DNA of 64,000 bases, from the NCBI RefSeq assembly GCF_002266465.3, contig NZ_CP029427.2:3040501-3104500 (forward strand). The letters are read 5' to 3'. The notes beneath the pieces are model-generated. The model worked only from the letters and a program-made list of their open reading frames with translations, ran no database searches and had not been told where the DNA came from. This stretch comes from Bradyrhizobium symbiodeficiens (GTDB lineage Bacteria > Pseudomonadota > Alphaproteobacteria > Rhizobiales > Xanthobacteraceae). Made by a program: the position numbers and the translations under genes. Of the stretch, positions 8,820 through 18,250 are shown in pieces; position 1 is the first letter of the stretch; every line of letters begins with the position of its first letter.

Positions 8820-10202
8820 ATGGAATTGCGCCTTTACGATACGCTGAGCCGGGAAAAGCGCACCTTCGTGCCGCTCGATCCCAAGAACGTCCGCATGTAT
8901 GTCTGCGGACCGACCGTCTACGACTTCGCCCATATCGGCAATGCGCGGCCGGTGATCGTGTTCGACGTGCTGTTTCGGCTGCTGCGCCACCTCTATGGCG
9001 AGGCGCACGTCAAATATGTCCGCAACATCACCGACGTCGACGACAAGATCAACGACCGCGCCGCGCGTGATTTTCCGGGCCTGCCGCTGAACGAGGCGAT
9101 CCGCAAGGTCACCGAGCAGACCGGCGAGCAGTTTCACGCCGATGTCGATGCGCTGGGCTGCTTGCGGCCGAGCGTCGAGCCGCGCGCGACCGAGCACATC
9201 GGCGAGATGCGCGAGATCATCGAGCGACTGGTCAAGGGCGGTTTTGCCTATGTCGCCGAGGACCACGTGCTGTTCTCGCCGCAGGCGATGAACGCGGCCA
9301 ATTCGACGCTGCCGCGCTATGGCGCGCTGTCGAAGCGCTCGCTCGACGAGATGATCGCCGGCGCCCGCGTCGATGTCGCGCCTTACAAGCGCGATGCCAC
9401 CGATTTCGTGCTGTGGAAGCCGTCCAAGCCCGGCGAGCCGTCATGGCCATCGCCGGCTGGTATCAAAGCTGAGGGGCGTCCGGGTTGGCACGTCGAATGC
9501 TCGGCCATGGCCTGGAAGCACCTCGGCGAGCATTTCGACATCCATGGCGGCGGCATCGATCTCGTGTTTCCGCATCACGAGAACGAGGTCGCGCAGACCT
9601 GCTGCGCCTTCCATCGGGAGCGCATGGCGAGTTACTGGATGCACAACGGCTTCCTGCAGGTCGAGAGTGAGAAGATGTCGAAGAGCCTCGGCAACTTCAT
9701 CACGATCCATGAGCTGCTCGCGGACTGGCCGGGCGAGGTGCTGCGCCTGAACATGCTCAAGACGCACTACCGCTCGCCGATCGACTGGACCATGAAGTCG
9801 CTGGAGGAAAGCGCGAAGACGCTCGACGACTGGTATCGTGTTGCGGCTGACGTTGCGCCCGGCGAGCCGGCCGCGTCGGTGGTCGAGCCGCTGATCGACG
9901 ATCTCAACACGCCGCTGGCGATTGCAGCGATGCATGGCCTGCGTGGAGGTGACGTGGGCGCTCTGGCGGGCTCGTTGCGCCTGCTCGGATTCCTGTCCGA
10001 GAGTGCTGCGCAATGGGAAGGCCGTAAGCAGCAGGCGAGTGGCGTCGATCCCAAGGAGGTCGAGGGCCTGATCGCGGAGCGGACGGCGGCCCGTAGCCGC
10101 AAGGACTTCAAGGAATCCGACCGCATACGCGATCTACTCGCTGCGATGGGCGTTGCGATCAAGGACTCCAAGGACGGCACCACTTGGGAGTTTTCGCGAT
10201 GA
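8820..10202 (+). CDS. cysS: Cysteinyl-tRNA synthetase
   Basis: A class I aminoacyl-tRNA synthetase of 460 residues. It has the zinc Cys at residue 29 in [10 protein letters not shown], the HIGH-type signature HIGN in [10 protein letters not shown], the further zinc ligands in [10 protein letters not shown] and HHENEVAQ, and KMSKSLGN near residue 285. The C-terminal anticodon-binding helical part ends with [13 protein letters not shown], as is usual. The stop TGA overlaps the ATG of the next small gene (ATGA at 10199-10202), which starts a chain of overlapping genes reaching cimA. Confidence 0.96.
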   Translation: MELRLYDTLSREKRTFVPLDPKNVRMYVCGPTVYDFAHIGNARPVIVFDVLFRLLRHLYGEAHVKYVRNITDVDDKINDRAARDFPGLPLNEAIRKVTEQTGEQFHADVDALGCLRPSVEPRATEHIGEMREIIERLVKGGFAYVAEDHVLFSPQAMNAANSTLPRYGALSKRSLDEMIAGARVDVAPYKRDATDFVLWKPSKPGEPSWPSPAGIKAEGRPGWHVECSAMAWKHLGEHFDIHGGGIDLVFPHHENEVAQTCCAFHRERMASYWMHNGFLQVESEKMSKSLGNFITIHELLADWPGEVLRLNMLKTHYRSPIDWTMKSLEESAKTLDDWYRVAADVAPGEPAASVVEPLIDDLNTPLAIAAMHGLRGGDVGALAGSLRLLGFLSESAAQWEGRKQQASGVDPKEVEGLIAERTAARSRKDFKESDRIRDLLAAMGVAIKDSKDGTTWEFSR

Positions 10203-10312
10203 AGCGGCCCGACACGCCTTTTCCGCGGCACTGGATCTATTACATCGCGCTGAAGGTCCTGCTGCTCGCGGGCGCCGTGGCGCTGGTGCTCAAGCTCTAT
10301 GGGATGTGGTGA
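10199..10312 (+). CDS. 37-residue membrane microprotein
   Basis: A very short gene whose ATG overlaps the cysS stop by four bases (ATGA) and whose stop lies five bases before the GNAT start. The product begins [19 protein letters not shown] and continues with a single transmembrane helix ([17 protein letters not shown]). Basic residues at the N-terminus suggest an N-in topology. The coupling on both sides and the compact spacing argue that it is translated. I know of no assigned function. Conservation of this frame in related cysS-cimA loci would confirm it. Confidence 0.6.
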   Translation: MKRPDTPFPRHWIYYIALKVLLLAGAVALVLKLYGMW

Positions 10313-10317
10313 GGACG

Positions 10318-10809
10318 ATGGGACAGACTTTGCCAAAGCCCGGCCTGCGGCCGTTCCTGCCAGATGACGTGCCGGTGCTCGCGGCGATCTTCACCGCCAG
10401 CATCGAGGAACTCACCGGCGAGGACTACAACGAGGCGCAGCAGCAGGCCTGGATGGCGGCGGCGGAAGGCGAAGAGTTCGGCAGGCGGCTCGCGTCCGAT
10501 CTGACGTTGATCGCGACGATGGAAGGATCGCCCGTCGGCTTCGCCTCGTTGCGCGGCGCCGATCACATCCAAATGCTCTATGTGCATCCGGCTGTCGTCG
10601 GGCAGGGTATCGCGACCATGCTCGTCGACGCGCTGGAGAAGCTCGCCGGCGGTCGCGGTGCGGCCAGCCTCTCGGTCGATGCCAGCGATACCGCGCAAGG
10701 ATTCTTCGCCAAGCGCGGCTATGTCGCCATGCAGCGCAACAGCATCACCGTCAACGACGAGTGGCTCGCCAACACCACCATGAAGAAGACGCTCGGAGCG
10801 GGGCAATGA
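10318..10809 (+). CDS. GNAT family N-acetyltransferase
   Basis: A 163-residue GCN5-related acetyltransferase. Motif A is visible as IQMLYVHPAVVGQGIATMLVDALE (the VxxxxxxxGIxxxL acetyl-CoA loop). The C-terminal SLSVDASDTAQGFFAKRGYV is the usual motif B (partner in bulge, FFxKRGY). The start ATG at 10318 follows GAGGA. The longer ORF from 10153 overlaps cysS and has no family support. Its stop overlaps the cimA start (ATGA). The acetylated substrate is unknown; GNATs beside tRNA synthetases sometimes act on amino acids or ribosomal proteins, but nothing here shows which. Confidence 0.88.
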   Translation: MGQTLPKPGLRPFLPDDVPVLAAIFTASIEELTGEDYNEAQQQAWMAAAEGEEFGRRLASDLTLIATMEGSPVGFASLRGADHIQMLYVHPAVVGQGIATMLVDALEKLAGGRGAASLSVDASDTAQGFFAKRGYVAMQRNSITVNDEWLANTTMKKTLGAGQ

Positions 10810-12404
10810 GCAAAGAGCGCCTTTATCTGTTCGACACTACGTTGCGCGACGGCGCGCAGACCAACGGCGTCGATTTCACGCTGACGGACAAGCAGGTCAT
10901 TGCCGCGATGCTCGATGACCTCGGCATCGATTATGTCGAAGGCGGCTATCCCGGCGCCAATCCGACCGACACCGAGTTTTTCGGCACCAAGCCCAAGCTC
11001 GCCCATGCGCGCTTTACGGCGTTCGGCATGACGCGCCGGGCCGGGCGCTCGGTCTCGAACGATCCCGGCGTGGCCGGACTGTTGGAAGCGAAGGCGGACG
11101 CGATCTGCTTTGTGGCGAAGGCATCCGCCTATCAGGTGCGCGTCGCGCTGGAGACGACCAAGGAGGAAAATCTCGCCTCCATCCGCGACAGCGTCGCGGC
11201 CGCGAAGGCCGCCGGTCGCGAGGTCATGCTCGACTGCGAGCATTTCTTCGACGGCTACAAGGAAGATGCGAGCTTTGCGCTCGCTTGCGCGAAAGCCGCC
11301 TATGAGGCCGGCGCGCGCTGGGTGGTGCTGTGCGACACCAATGGCGGCACCATGCCCGACGAGGTCGAGGCCATCGTCACCGAGGTGACGAAACACATCC
11401 CCGGCGATCATGTCGGCATCCACGCCCATAACGACACCGAGCAGGCGGTGGCCAATTCGCTCGCCGCGGTGCGTGCCGGCGCACGGCAGATCCAGGGCAC
11501 GCTGAACGGCCTTGGTGAGCGCTGCGGCAACGCCAATCTGTGCTCGCTGATCCCGACGCTGAAACTGAAGCAGGCGTTTTCCGACGCCTTCGAGATCGGG
11601 GTCACGACGGAGAAGCTGGCGACCCTGGTCAAGGTCTCGCGCACGCTCGACGACATGCTCAACCGCGTGCCGAACCGGCACGCTCCTTACGTCGGCGAGA
11701 GCGCCTTCGTCACCAAGACCGGCATCCATGCGTCCGCGGTGCTGAAGGACCCGCAGACCTACGAGCATGTGCTGCCCGAGACGGTCGGCAACCACCGCAA
11801 GGTCCTGGTCTCGGACCAGGCCGGGCGGTCCAACGTCATCGCCGAGCTCGACCGCGCCGGCATCCCTTACGAGAAGAGCGATCCGAAGCTGACGCGCCTC
11901 GTCGAGGAGTTGAAGGAGCGCGAGGCGGCCGGCTACGCCTATGAATCCGCCAACGCCTCGTTCGAGCTGCTGGCGCGCCGCACGCTCGGCAAGGTGCCGC
12001 ATTATTTCGAGGTCGAGCAGTTCGACGTCAATGTCGAGCAGCGCTACAATTCGCATGGCGAGCGCGTCACCGTCGCTTTGGCCGTGGTGAAGGTCGACGT
12101 CGCCGGCGAGCATCTGATCTCGGCTGCCGAAGGCAACGGTCCCGTCAACGCGCTCGACGTTGCCATGCGCAAGGATCTCGGCAAGTACCAGAAATACATC
12201 GAGGGCTTGACGCTGATCGACTACCGCGTGCGTATCCTCAACGGCGGCACAGGCGCGGTCACGCGCGTCCTGATCGAGAGCGAGGACGAGAACGGCGACA
12301 GCTGGACCACGGTCGGCGTCTCCCCGAACATCATCGACGCCTCGTTCCAGGCGCTGATGGATTCGGTGATCTACAAGCTCGTGAAGTCGGGCGCGCCGGC
12401 GTGA
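10806..12404 (+). CDS. cimA: (R)-citramalate synthase
   Basis: Condenses pyruvate with acetyl-CoA to citramalate, the entry to threonine-independent isoleucine synthesis. The 532-residue protein has the DRE-TIM metallolyase signature FDTTLRDGAQ at the N-terminus, HAHNDTEQAV for metal ligands, GTLNGLGERCGNANL, and a C-terminal LeuA-dimer/allosteric region (HGERVTVALAVVKVD to NIIDASFQALMD). Isopropylmalate synthases share the architecture, but the length and TLRDGAQTNGVDFT beginning fit the CimA (TIGR00977) branch. The start at 10806 overlaps the GNAT stop; the ORF from 10761 is an upstream extension inside GNAT. Confidence 0.9.
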   Translation: MSKERLYLFDTTLRDGAQTNGVDFTLTDKQVIAAMLDDLGIDYVEGGYPGANPTDTEFFGTKPKLAHARFTAFGMTRRAGRSVSNDPGVAGLLEAKADAICFVAKASAYQVRVALETTKEENLASIRDSVAAAKAAGREVMLDCEHFFDGYKEDASFALACAKAAYEAGARWVVLCDTNGGTMPDEVEAIVTEVTKHIPGDHVGIHAHNDTEQAVANSLAAVRAGARQIQGTLNGLGERCGNANLCSLIPTLKLKQAFSDAFEIGVTTEKLATLVKVSRTLDDMLNRVPNRHAPYVGESAFVTKTGIHASAVLKDPQTYEHVLPETVGNHRKVLVSDQAGRSNVIAELDRAGIPYEKSDPKLTRLVEELKEREAAGYAYESANASFELLARRTLGKVPHYFEVEQFDVNVEQRYNSHGERVTVALAVVKVDVAGEHLISAAEGNGPVNALDVAMRKDLGKYQKYIEGLTLIDYRVRILNGGTGAVTRVLIESEDENGDSWTTVGVSPNIIDASFQALMDSVIYKLVKSGAPA

Positions 12405-12411
12405 GAAAGAT

Positions 12412-12498
12412 GTAGCCCGGATGAGCGAAGCGATATCCGGGACGGTATATGCCGCGCCGATAGACTTTCCCGGATGTCGCTTCGCTCATCCGGGCTAC
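12412..12498. repeat. Long perfect-arm palindromic repeat after cimA
   Basis: Two 31-base arms (12412-12442 and 12468-12498) are inverted copies with a single mismatch; the arm begins GTAGCCCGGATGAGCGAAGC. The spacer is 25 bases. The core GTAGCCCGGATG...ATCCGGG is a type of dispersed REP-like element recalled from many proteobacterial genomes. It starts eight bases after the cimA stop and could act as a transcript-end hairpin, although no T-run follows. Confidence 0.8.
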
Positions 12499-12522
12499 GA
12501 GCGGTAGGGGAAGGGCGGGACC

Positions 12523-12900
12523 ATGATCGACCACATCTCCGTCGGCGTGAGCGATCTCGATCGCTCCGCTCGCTTCTACGAGGCCGCCCTGGGAGCGCTC
12601 GGACTCGCGCGTCTCGTCACCCGACCGCGGACCGTCGGCTTCGGCAAGGCCTATCCGGAGTTCTGGATCAATCTGCGCGAAGCCATGCCGCCAGTCGCCC
12701 CCGAGAGCGGCGTGCATATCTGCCTGCGGGCGAAGACGACAAGCGAGGTCGATGCGTTTCACGCCGCAGCGCTGTCCGCCGGCGGCGCCTCGGACGGTGC
12801 GCCCGGCATCCGTCCGCACGATCGCGTGCGCTACTACGCGGCGTTCGTCACCGACCCCGACGGTAACCGCATCGAGGCGGTGACGTTTCCGGCAGAGTAG
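12523..12900 (+). CDS. VOC (glyoxalase/bleomycin-resistance) family protein
   Basis: A single-chain 125-residue vicinal oxygen chelate protein. The first metal ligand is in MIDHISVGVSDLDRSARFYEAAL (His4). The second beta-alpha-beta-beta-beta unit carries HICLRAKTTSEVDAFHAAAL and ends in TDPDGNRIEAVTF, with the metal Glu. Gln/His positions consistent with metal binding are present. Substrates of such short VOC proteins vary (glyoxalase, dioxygenase, antibiotic binding) and cannot be assigned. It is convergent with the LOG gene, leaving four bases between stops. Confidence 0.87.
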   Translation: MIDHISVGVSDLDRSARFYEAALGALGLARLVTRPRTVGFGKAYPEFWINLREAMPPVAPESGVHICLRAKTTSEVDAFHAAALSAGGASDGAPGIRPHDRVRYYAAFVTDPDGNRIEAVTFPAE

Positions 12901-12904
12901 GGCG

Positions 12905-13510
12905 CTACAGCTTGCGCGCCACTTCCGGCGCGAGATCGCGCTGGCTGTCGGGGATCTGCGCGGCCGCGGCGCGGAGCCGCGGGACGATCTCCTCGATCTT
13001 GTCCGCCTTCAGGATATCGACGGAAAGACCGGCGCGGATGAACTGGGTCTGGCGCATGTGGGAGACCAGCGAGAACAGTGGCTCCCAGAAATTGTCGACA
13101 TTGGCGAGCAGCACCGGCTTGGCATGGCGACCGAGTTGCTGCCAGGTCAGCTGCTCGACCAGCTCCTCGAGCGTGCCGAGGCCTCCGGGCAAGGCGACGA
13201 AGGCATCGGAGCGTTCGAACATCAGCCGCTTGCGTTCGTGCATGTCGGGGGTGACGACCATCTCCTGCACGCGCGTCAGCGCGTTCTCGCGCATCCGCAG
13301 GAAGTCGGGGATGATGCCGGTGACGGTGCCGCCGTGATCCAGCACCGAGGTTGCGACCGCCCCCATCAGGCCGAGCGAGCCGCCGCCATAAACGAGGCGG
13401 ATTTTGTTGTCCGCCAGCGATTTGCCAAGCGCCTTCGCCGCTTCGATGAAGTTGGGATTGGTTCCGGGGCCGGAGCCGCAATAGACGCAGACGGTTTTGA
13501 TCGTGCTCAT
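12905..13510 (-). CDS. LOG family (TIGR00730) Rossmann protein, putative nucleotide 5'-monophosphate hydrolase
   Basis: A protein of 201 residues from the ATG at 13510 (MSTIKTVCVYCGSGPG); the in-frame ATG at 13519 adds three residues. It has both family signatures: VYGGGSLGLMGAVA and LPGGLGTLEELVEQLTW, the latter binding the phosphate/ribose. LOG proteins hydrolyse N6-substituted adenosine monophosphates (cytokinin activation) or act as general nucleotide hydrolases. In soil and plant-associated bacteria this can yield cytokinin, but the activity here is inferred from family only. It is divergent from the ABC exporter. Confidence 0.88.
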   Translation of the reverse strand: MSTIKTVCVYCGSGPGTNPNFIEAAKALGKSLADNKIRLVYGGGSLGLMGAVATSVLDHGGTVTGIIPDFLRMRENALTRVQEMVVTPDMHERKRLMFERSDAFVALPGGLGTLEELVEQLTWQQLGRHAKPVLLANVDNFWEPLFSLVSHMRQTQFIRAGLSVDILKADKIEEIVPRLRAAAAQIPDSQRDLAPEVARKL

Positions 13511-13574
13511 TGGTGCCATGATGCATTGCAGCGAAGAGGCGTCAAGCCCAATCGGTGATTCGATACTCCCGGGA

Positions 13575-13588
13575 ATTTACCGGTAAAT
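13575..13588. promoter_or_regulatory. Perfect 14-bp palindrome between divergent genes
   Basis: ATTTACCGGTAAAT is a perfect dyad in the ~200-bp divergent region between the LOG gene and the ABC exporter. The size and AT-rich arms fit an operator for a dimeric regulator. No matching regulator is encoded next to it. It may instead arise by chance; other copies in the genome would decide. Confidence 0.4.
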
Positions 13589-13711
13589 GGCGACAAACAA
13601 TCGAAGATTCGCCATCTGGCGGGGTGCGTTCGCCTTCGGAAGCTTCTATATGACGAGCGAAATCGTTAATCGCAACGCAGCCCGCATTCGGTGGGCTTTC
13701 AGGCTGTTTTG

Positions 13712-15667
13712 ATGAATCCTTCCCATTCGCCCCATGGCTCGGAGGCGCCCGAGCCGGCCGGCGGACCGCTGGAACGCGCCACGCTGATGGGCACTCTGGC
13801 GCATCTGTGGCCCTATATCTGGCCGGGCGACCGCTTCGACTTGAAGATGCGCGTGGTCTGGTCGATGGTGCTGCTGCTCGCCGCCAAGCTGATCACGCTC
13901 ACGGTTCCCTTCAGCTTCAAATGGGCGACCGATGCGCTGACCGGCGCCAACACGGCGCCGGTGCAGGCGGACAATTGGCACCTCTGGGTGATCGCCTCGC
14001 CGCTGTTGCTCACCGCGAGCTACGGCGTGATGCGGATCGTGATGGCGGTGTTGACGCAATGGCGCGACGGCATCTTTGCCCGCGTGGCCATGCATGCGGT
14101 TCGCAAGCTTGCGACCATCACCTTCATTCACATGCACGAGCTCTCGCTGCGCTTTCACCTCGAGCGCAAGACCGGCGGCCTGACGCGCGTGCTCGAGCGC
14201 GGCCGCGAGGGCATCGAGGTCATCGTGCGCATGGTGATCCTCCAGCTGATCCCGACCATCGTCGAGGTCTCGCTGCTGCTCGCGGTGCTACTGTGGCAGT
14301 TCGACTGGCGCTACGTGGTCGCAACCCTGATCACGGTGACGGTGTACATGTACTATACCTATGTCGCGACGGAGTGGCGGATCGGCATCCGCCGCAAGAT
14401 GAACGATTCCGACACCGAGGCGAACACCAAGGCGATCGACTCGTTGCTCAACTACGAAACCGTCAAATATTTCAGCGCCGAGGCGCGCGAGGCGCAGCGC
14501 TATGACAAGTCGGTCGCTCGCTACGAGGAGTCGAGCATCCAAGCCTATACGTCGCTCGCCGTCCTCAACACCGGACAGGCGGTGATCTTCACGCTGGGGC
14601 TGACTGCAACCATGCTGATGTGCGCGATCGGCGTCCGCAACGGCACCAACACGGTCGGCGATTTCGTGCTGGTCAACGCCATGATGATCCAGCTCTACCA
14701 GCCGCTGAACTTCATGGGCATGGTCTATCGCGAGATCAAGCAGGCGATCATCGACATCGAGAAGATGTTCAATGTGCTGGGCCGCGAGGCTGAGATCAAG
14801 GATGCGCCCGATGCCAGGCCGCTGGTCATCTCTGCCGGCATCGTTCGTTTCGAGGACGTGCGCTTTGCTTATGAACCGGCCCGCCCGATCCTCAAGGGCA
14901 TCAGCTTCGAGGTGCCCGCCGGCAAGACCGTCGCCATCGTCGGCCCTTCGGGCGCAGGCAAGTCGACCATCTCGCGCCTTCTGTTCCGCCTCTATGACAT
15001 CTCCGGCGGCAAGATCCTGATCGACGGCCAGGACATCCGCGCGGTGACTCAGGATTCACTCCGTGCCTCGATCGGCATGGTGCCCCAGGACACCGTGCTG
15101 TTCAACGACACCATCCGCTACAACATCCGCTACGGTCGCTGGGACGCCAGCGATGCCGAAGTCGAGGAGGCGGCGAGCCTTGCGCAGATCGACCGTTTCA
15201 TCCGCATGGCCCCGAAGGGCTACGAGACCCAGGTCGGCGAGCGCGGGCTGAAACTCTCGGGCGGCGAGAAGCAGCGCGTCGCGATCGCACGCACCGTCTT
15301 GAAGGCGCCGCCGATTCTGGTGCTGGACGAGGCGACCTCGGCGCTCGATACCCATACCGAGCACGAGATCCAGGGCGCGCTCGACCGCGTGGCGAAGAAC
15401 CGCACTTCGCTGGTGATCGCGCACCGGCTCTCGACCATCGTCGGGGCCGATGAGATCATCGTGCTGGACCAGGGCCGCATTGCCGAGCGGGGGACCCACG
15501 CCCAGCTGCTCGCGCATGGCGGTCTCTATGCCAGCATGTGGAACAGGCAGCGTGAGGCGGAGGCTGCCCGCGAGAAACTGGCCAAGATGGCGGATACCAG
15601 CGAGGCGCCCAACCGGGAGCCGCCGCCGGTCGACGACGCCCTGACGGCGCCTGCGGCAGCGGTGTGA
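13712..15667 (+). CDS. Atm1/HMT-type ABC transporter (fused permease-ATPase)
   Basis: A half-transporter of 651 residues from the ATG at 13712; the GTG at 13691 is a weaker alternative. An N-terminal six-helix exporter domain (for example LWVIASPLLLTASYGVMRIV and VSLLLAVLLWQF) is followed by an ATPase with Walker A GPSGAGKST, Q-loop MVPQDT, signature LSGGEKQRVAI, Walker B ILVLDEATSAL and a switch His in VIAHRLST. NPSHSPHG at the start and the NSLLNYETVKYF-like segment (DSLLNYETVKYF) are typical of Atm1/ABCB7 relatives, which export glutathione-linked sulfur or metal species. The homodimer is expected in the inner membrane. Confidence 0.9.
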   Translation: MNPSHSPHGSEAPEPAGGPLERATLMGTLAHLWPYIWPGDRFDLKMRVVWSMVLLLAAKLITLTVPFSFKWATDALTGANTAPVQADNWHLWVIASPLLLTASYGVMRIVMAVLTQWRDGIFARVAMHAVRKLATITFIHMHELSLRFHLERKTGGLTRVLERGREGIEVIVRMVILQLIPTIVEVSLLLAVLLWQFDWRYVVATLITVTVYMYYTYVATEWRIGIRRKMNDSDTEANTKAIDSLLNYETVKYFSAEAREAQRYDKSVARYEESSIQAYTSLAVLNTGQAVIFTLGLTATMLMCAIGVRNGTNTVGDFVLVNAMMIQLYQPLNFMGMVYREIKQAIIDIEKMFNVLGREAEIKDAPDARPLVISAGIVRFEDVRFAYEPARPILKGISFEVPAGKTVAIVGPSGAGKSTISRLLFRLYDISGGKILIDGQDIRAVTQDSLRASIGMVPQDTVLFNDTIRYNIRYGRWDASDAEVEEAASLAQIDRFIRMAPKGYETQVGERGLKLSGGEKQRVAIARTVLKAPPILVLDEATSALDTHTEHEIQGALDRVAKNRTSLVIAHRLSTIVGADEIIVLDQGRIAERGTHAQLLAHGGLYASMWNRQREAEAAREKLAKMADTSEAPNREPPPVDDALTAPAAAV

Positions 15668-15745
15668 CCTTGTCTCCGGTCCCAACTCTGGCCTAAAGAG
15701 GCCCGCGCGACGACCCGCGCCATTAACCCCGAGCGGCAGATAGCG

Positions 15746-16444
15746 ATGTCCATTCTCGATTCGATCCAGCGACAGATCCCGCCGATCCACAAGGAGGGCT
15801 ATCCCTTCATCGGCGGCTTTGCGCTGGTAAGCCTCGTCCTGTTCTGGCTGTGGTCGCCTCTGGGGTGGATCGGCACGATCCTGACCGTGTGGTGCGCGCT
15901 GTTCTTCCGCGACCCCGTCCGTGTGACGCCAGTGCGCGAGGGGCTCGTGGTGTCGCCGGCAGACGGCCGCGTCTCGATGATCACCATGGCGCTGCCGCCG
16001 GCCGAGCTCGGGCTCGGCGACCGGCCGCTGCCGCGCATCTCGGTGTTCATGAGCGTGTTCAACTGCCACGTGAACCGCGCTCCGGTAGCGGGCAGGGTGG
16101 ACCGCATCGCCTACCGGCCCGGCCTTTTCATCAATGCCGAGCTCGACAAGGCCAGCGAGGACAATGAGCGCAACTCGCTGGTGATCTCGACGCCGGCGGC
16201 GCGGATCGGCGTGGTGCAGATCGCAGGGCTCGTCGCCAAGCGCATCGTCTGCTTCGTCAGGGAGGGCCAGGCGATCGGCGCCGGCGAGCGCTTCGGCCTG
16301 ATCCGCTTCGGCTCCCGGCTCGATGTCTATCTGCCTGTGGGGACCAAAGCGCTGGTCTCGGAAGGGCAGACCGCGATCGCCGGCGAGACGATCTTGGCCG
16401 ATCTTGCTGGCGACGACCCCAGCCGCGCCTTCCGCGCCAATTGA
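15746..16444 (+). CDS. psd: Phosphatidylserine decarboxylase (small type)
   Basis: Decarboxylates phosphatidylserine to phosphatidylethanolamine. The 232-residue length fits the short proenzyme class. Two N-terminal membrane segments ([21 protein letters not shown]) precede [10 protein letters not shown] and [19 protein letters not shown]. The self-cleavage site is the Gly-Ser in [11 protein letters not shown], where Ser becomes the pyruvoyl group. The partner pssA follows 79 bases downstream, so the two consecutive steps are adjacent. The start ATG at 15746 lacks a strong ribosome binding site but matches the family. Confidence 0.93.
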   Translation: MSILDSIQRQIPPIHKEGYPFIGGFALVSLVLFWLWSPLGWIGTILTVWCALFFRDPVRVTPVREGLVVSPADGRVSMITMALPPAELGLGDRPLPRISVFMSVFNCHVNRAPVAGRVDRIAYRPGLFINAELDKASEDNERNSLVISTPAARIGVVQIAGLVAKRIVCFVREGQAIGAGERFGLIRFGSRLDVYLPVGTKALVSEGQTAIAGETILADLAGDDPSRAFRAN

Positions 16445-16523
16445 CCAGGCCTGGGGGGCCTCCCGCCCCAATGGCGGAGGGGGACGCGGCTTGCTATATC
16501 TCGCCTCGAGGTGAGGACCCGCG

Positions 16524-17408
16524 ATGACGCCCTATGACTTCAAAGACCCCGATGTGCGCCGCCGGCGGTTCCGCCCGATTCCGGTGCGGATGCTGGTGCC
16601 CAACGTCATCACGCTGCTGGCGATCTGCGCCGGCCTGACCTCGATCCGCCTCTCGATCGAGGGGCGGATGTCGCTCGCCGTCTACGCCATCGTGTTCGCG
16701 GCCGCCCTCGACGGTATCGACGGCCGCATCGCGCGCATGATCAAGGGGCAGTCCAAGTTCGGCGCCGAGCTCGACAGCCTCGCTGATTTCGTCAATTTCG
16801 GCGTCGCGCCCGCGCTGATGCTGTATTTCTGGCAGCTGCACGAGCTCGGCAACGCCGGCTGGATCGCCGCCATGGTGTTCGCGATTTCCGGCGGCCTGCG
16901 CCTGGCGCGCTTCAATGCCACCATGGACGATCCGAACAAGCCGGCCTTCGCGGCCAATTTCTTCACCGGCGTGCCGGCGCCGGCCGGCGCGATCACCGTG
17001 CTGCTGCCGATCTATGTCGCGTTCCTCGACCTCGGCCGCTGGCCCGCCGCGCTGACGGCAGCCTATACCCTACTGATCGCCTTCCTGATGGTGTCGCGCC
17101 TGCCGGTGTTCTCCGGCAAGACCAAGCGCATGCGCGTGCCGCCGGAACTGGTGCTGCCGGCATTCGTCGCGGTGATCGTCTTCATCGCGCTGCTGATCGC
17201 CTATCCCTGGCATGTGCTGTCGATCGGCACGGTACTGTATCTTCTCGCTTTGCCGCTCGGCTACAAATCCTATCGCGACCAGGCGCGCGCGATGCAGGCG
17301 ACCGGGCCCTCGGGAGGCGAAGTCACCTCGCCGCCATCGGCACCGACGCTGGCGAATTTATCGGAGCCGCCCGACGACGACGACGACCGGCCCGGACGGC
17401 TGCACTGA
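16524..17408 (+). CDS. pssA: CDP-diacylglycerol-serine O-phosphatidyltransferase
   Basis: Makes phosphatidylserine from CDP-diacylglycerol and serine. The CDP-alcohol phosphotransferase signature is complete in ALDGIDGRIARMIKGQ followed by FGAELDSLADFVNFG (D-x2-DG-x2-AR-x8-G-x3-D-x3-D). Eight or so membrane segments span the 294 residues. The cytoplasmic N-terminus (FKDPDVRRRRFRPIPVRMLVPNVITLLAICAG) is family-typical. The tail is acidic and disordered (DDDDDRPG). It works with the upstream psd to make phosphatidylethanolamine. Confidence 0.94.
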   Translation: MTPYDFKDPDVRRRRFRPIPVRMLVPNVITLLAICAGLTSIRLSIEGRMSLAVYAIVFAAALDGIDGRIARMIKGQSKFGAELDSLADFVNFGVAPALMLYFWQLHELGNAGWIAAMVFAISGGLRLARFNATMDDPNKPAFAANFFTGVPAPAGAITVLLPIYVAFLDLGRWPAALTAAYTLLIAFLMVSRLPVFSGKTKRMRVPPELVLPAFVAVIVFIALLIAYPWHVLSIGTVLYLLALPLGYKSYRDQARAMQATGPSGGEVTSPPSAPTLANLSEPPDDDDDRPGRLH

Positions 17409-17528
17409 GCGGCGGCACGCGGATATCTGCCATGAGGCCCCCCGAGTTGGGTTGAGACCCGATCTCGGCTATATCGCCCTGTGACGGCGGCATCGCGTCA
17501 ATCAGCCGCCAATCTGGGAGAGAACGCC

Positions 17529-18248
17529 GTGACCGAAAAAGCGACCGGGCCGCTGCCCGCTTCCGTCCTCGAAGCGCTGGGCCGCTACGACACGCCGACG
17601 ATCTGCAATGCCATGGAGATCGTGGCGCCCGAGCGCCGGCTGATCGGTTACACCACCAAGCAACTGGTCTGCCCGTTTCCCGACCTGCCACCGATCGTCG
17701 GGTATGCCCGCACGGTCGCGATCCGCTCGGTGCTGAAATCCTCGCTGCCCGCCGAAGAGCAGTCGAAGCGCCGCATCGAATATTACGAATATGTCGGCAC
17801 CGGCCATGGTCCGCGCATCTCGGTGATCCAGGACATCGACGGCCCCGATGTCGGCTACGGCGCGTTCTGGGGCGAGGTGCAGAGCAACGTCCACAAGGCG
17901 CTCGGTTGTCTCGGCGTCATCACCGACGGCTCGATCCGCGACATCCCGCAATGGGCCCCTGGCTTCCAGGCGCTGGCGGGCTCGATCGGCCCGTCGCATG
18001 CCTGGGTGCATGCGGAGAGCTTTGGCGGCGAGGTGCGCGTTGCCGGCATGACCGTGAAGTCCGACGATCTGATCCATGCCGACCAGCATGGCGCGATCGT
18101 GATTCCGCTCGACATTGCGGCGAAGCTGCCAGAGGCCGCCGAGCTCTGCGGCCGCCGCGAGACGCCGATCCTCGAGATCGCCCGCAGCCCCGACTTCTCG
18201 CTGGAGAAGCTGAAGGCCGCACTGAAGCGCTCGGCGGAGATTCACTGA
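17529..18248 (+). CDS. RraA family protein
   Basis: A 239-residue member of the RraA/HMG-aldolase superfamily. I chose GTG at 17529 because GGGAG lies 9-13 bases upstream and the product then begins VTEKATGPLPASVLEALGRYDTPTICNAME, the family start. Motifs GYARTVAI, AFWGEVQSNVHKALGCLGVITDGSIRD (metal-dependent aldolase site, with R and D), and DDLIHADQHGAIVIP are present. Some members are 4-hydroxy-4-methyl-2-oxoglutarate aldolases or oxaloacetate decarboxylases; others regulate RNase E. Context does not choose between them. Confidence 0.85.
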   Translation: MTEKATGPLPASVLEALGRYDTPTICNAMEIVAPERRLIGYTTKQLVCPFPDLPPIVGYARTVAIRSVLKSSLPAEEQSKRRIEYYEYVGTGHGPRISVIQDIDGPDVGYGAFWGEVQSNVHKALGCLGVITDGSIRDIPQWAPGFQALAGSIGPSHAWVHAESFGGEVRVAGMTVKSDDLIHADQHGAIVIPLDIAAKLPEAAELCGRRETPILEIARSPDFSLEKLKAALKRSAEIH

Positions 18249-18250
18249 GC

